Shown here: piece after piece, positions 63,301-64,000 of the stretch | Numbering within the stretch: the first letter of the stretch is position 1 | Layout: each line of letters opens with the position of its first letter | NCBI GenBank assembly: GCA_030549775.1 | Contig: CM060175.1 | Location: 1,550,564-1,614,563, forward strand | From: Tamarix chinensis | Lineage: Eukaryota > Streptophyta > Magnoliopsida > Caryophyllales > Tamaricaceae | Reading direction: 5' to 3' | DNA: 64,000 nt | Program-made: the position numbers and the translations under genes | The notes under the pieces: generated by a model | Told to the model about the DNA's origin: nothing | Database searches by the model: none | What the model saw: the letters and a program-made list of their open reading frames with translations, nothing else

Positions 63301-64000
63301 TGCATGCTAGGATAATTAATGTGGTGATGTGGGATGGAGGCATGAAAAAGAGAAATGGGAGAGAAAGATAACCAAGGGGAAGTAAGTTGGCTAATGTAGG
63401 TAAGGATGACCTAAATAATCTATGATCCACGAGTGGATAAGAAAAAGGGGACTTAAGTAAAATAAAAGAGTGGGAGAATCGAGGGTTTACATAGGATGGT
63501 TAGAGTCCGCATGGGAGCAAACTTTACATATGGAAAGTTGCCTCGGGACATGAGGAAGGTAATAGAAGTTTCATTTGGGTGTCTGGGGGATTCGGGCCAA
63601 AAATAGTACGTGGGATAGTATAAGGGTGCGTAGGAGACCATGCTAGGGTTGGGAGGAAACCCTAATGTGAGAAGGTGGAAAAAGAAAAAGAAAAAAATAA
63701 AAATAACAATAATGAATGGGGTAGAAAGTGAGGGTTGGATCTAAGGGTCGTGACATGTAGGGTGTTGAAATAGTTTGGGATGTGTAAGGCAAAGAAGGAT
63801 GGGACATATAGGCCCAGATTAGGGTTTTTGGATAAAACCCTAGAGTAAGGCGGTGAGTGGGCTTGATCCATGCACTTAAGATTTGGGCTCCTGGTGTGAG
63901 AAAGTGGATTAAGGGAAGGATGTCGGGGAGAGTTAGGAGGTGCAGAAGTCTCAAGATATGGGACAGACCCTCCTGGAAGGATAAGTACGGATATAGTTAG
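60373..64000 (+). mobile_element. LTR-like sequence running off the window end
   Basis: A C/T-rich block (60373-61500, words ccaccgcc, ccttcttcc, a CT microsatellite near 60690-60720), then AT-rich sequence, then a short-repeat array, then gaaaccctaatgtgag-type sequence. The same order of blocks occurs in the minus-oriented solo LTR 5365-10412, so this is probably a related long LTR in the opposite orientation. No boundary or target-site duplication is seen at 60373. The 290-codon frame 60348-61220 is Pro/Ser/Leu low-complexity. Confidence 0.5.
62200..63000. repeat. Degenerate array of about 25-30 bp units (gggtaaaatggtaatttt)
   Basis: The word ggtaaaatggtaattt or a near variant recurs some 25 to 30 times with unit lengths varying between about 20 and 35 bp. 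Variation is mostly in the A-rich spacer. Confidence 0.85.

Noticed and set aside
1..64000. CRISPR arrays, bacterial operons, defence systems, tRNA or rRNA genes
   Set aside because: Nothing of the kind is visible; direct repeats found are microsatellites, minisatellites or LTRs, and the genes have spliceosomal introns.

Overview
The window is nuclear DNA of a flowering plant, most likely a eudicot. Two ordinary plant housekeeping genes with GT-AG introns sit in a landscape dominated by decayed LTR retrotransposons, solo LTRs, MITE-like elements and microsatellites. I see no bacterial operon, CRISPR array, tRNA or rRNA gene. The species cannot be named from the sequence alone.

Left arm (1-23.3 kb): nested Ty3/gypsy elements, all broken. 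Element A runs on the minus strand: LTR 1-3144, integrase and RNase H 3145-5364, reverse transcriptase, protease and gag 10413-12110. It is split at the reverse transcriptase/RNase H junction by a 5.05-kb solo LTR (5365-10412) flanked by a perfect 5-bp duplication. Element B runs on the plus strand: LTR 12319-14703, internal region 14704-18320, truncated 3' LTR 18321-19138. Element C runs on the minus strand: integrase stub to gag 19139-22806, LTR 22810-23284.

Middle (23.3-57 kb): the gene island. A short cysteine-rich reading frame (23939-24274, minus) is followed by a probable solo copia LTR. Next comes a four-exon gene on the minus strand for a mitochondrial small-subunit ribosomal protein of the mS35 type (37677 down to 26167). 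Its first intron is 9.9 kb and holds a stack of nested transposons: a copia element carrying a GAGCC-rich insert, a gypsy fragment that itself carries a hAT-type element, and a small MITE. Head to head with it, 406 bp away, starts a ten-exon plus-strand gene for the DRG1-type developmentally regulated GTP-binding protein (38084-55254, 368 residues). Both coding sequences can be joined across every intron in phase. Two DRG1 introns are swollen to over 5 kb by gypsy remnants and a second solo LTR.

Right arm (55.3-64 kb): a Tourist-like element directly after DRG1, a minus-strand gypsy fragment (about 57.6-60.4 kb), then LTR-like sequence with a pyrimidine-rich block and a degenerate array of short repeats running off the window end.

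Both multi-exon genes serve translation: mS35 belongs to the mitochondrial ribosome and DRG1 is a ribosome-associated GTPase. Their shared upstream region carries a telo-box and a site II (TGGGCC) core, a pairing known from plant translation-machinery promoters. The clearest unusual points are the intact gene structures around very large transposon-filled introns, several transposon boundaries fixed by exact target-site duplications, and a local tandem duplication at the mS35 stop codon.
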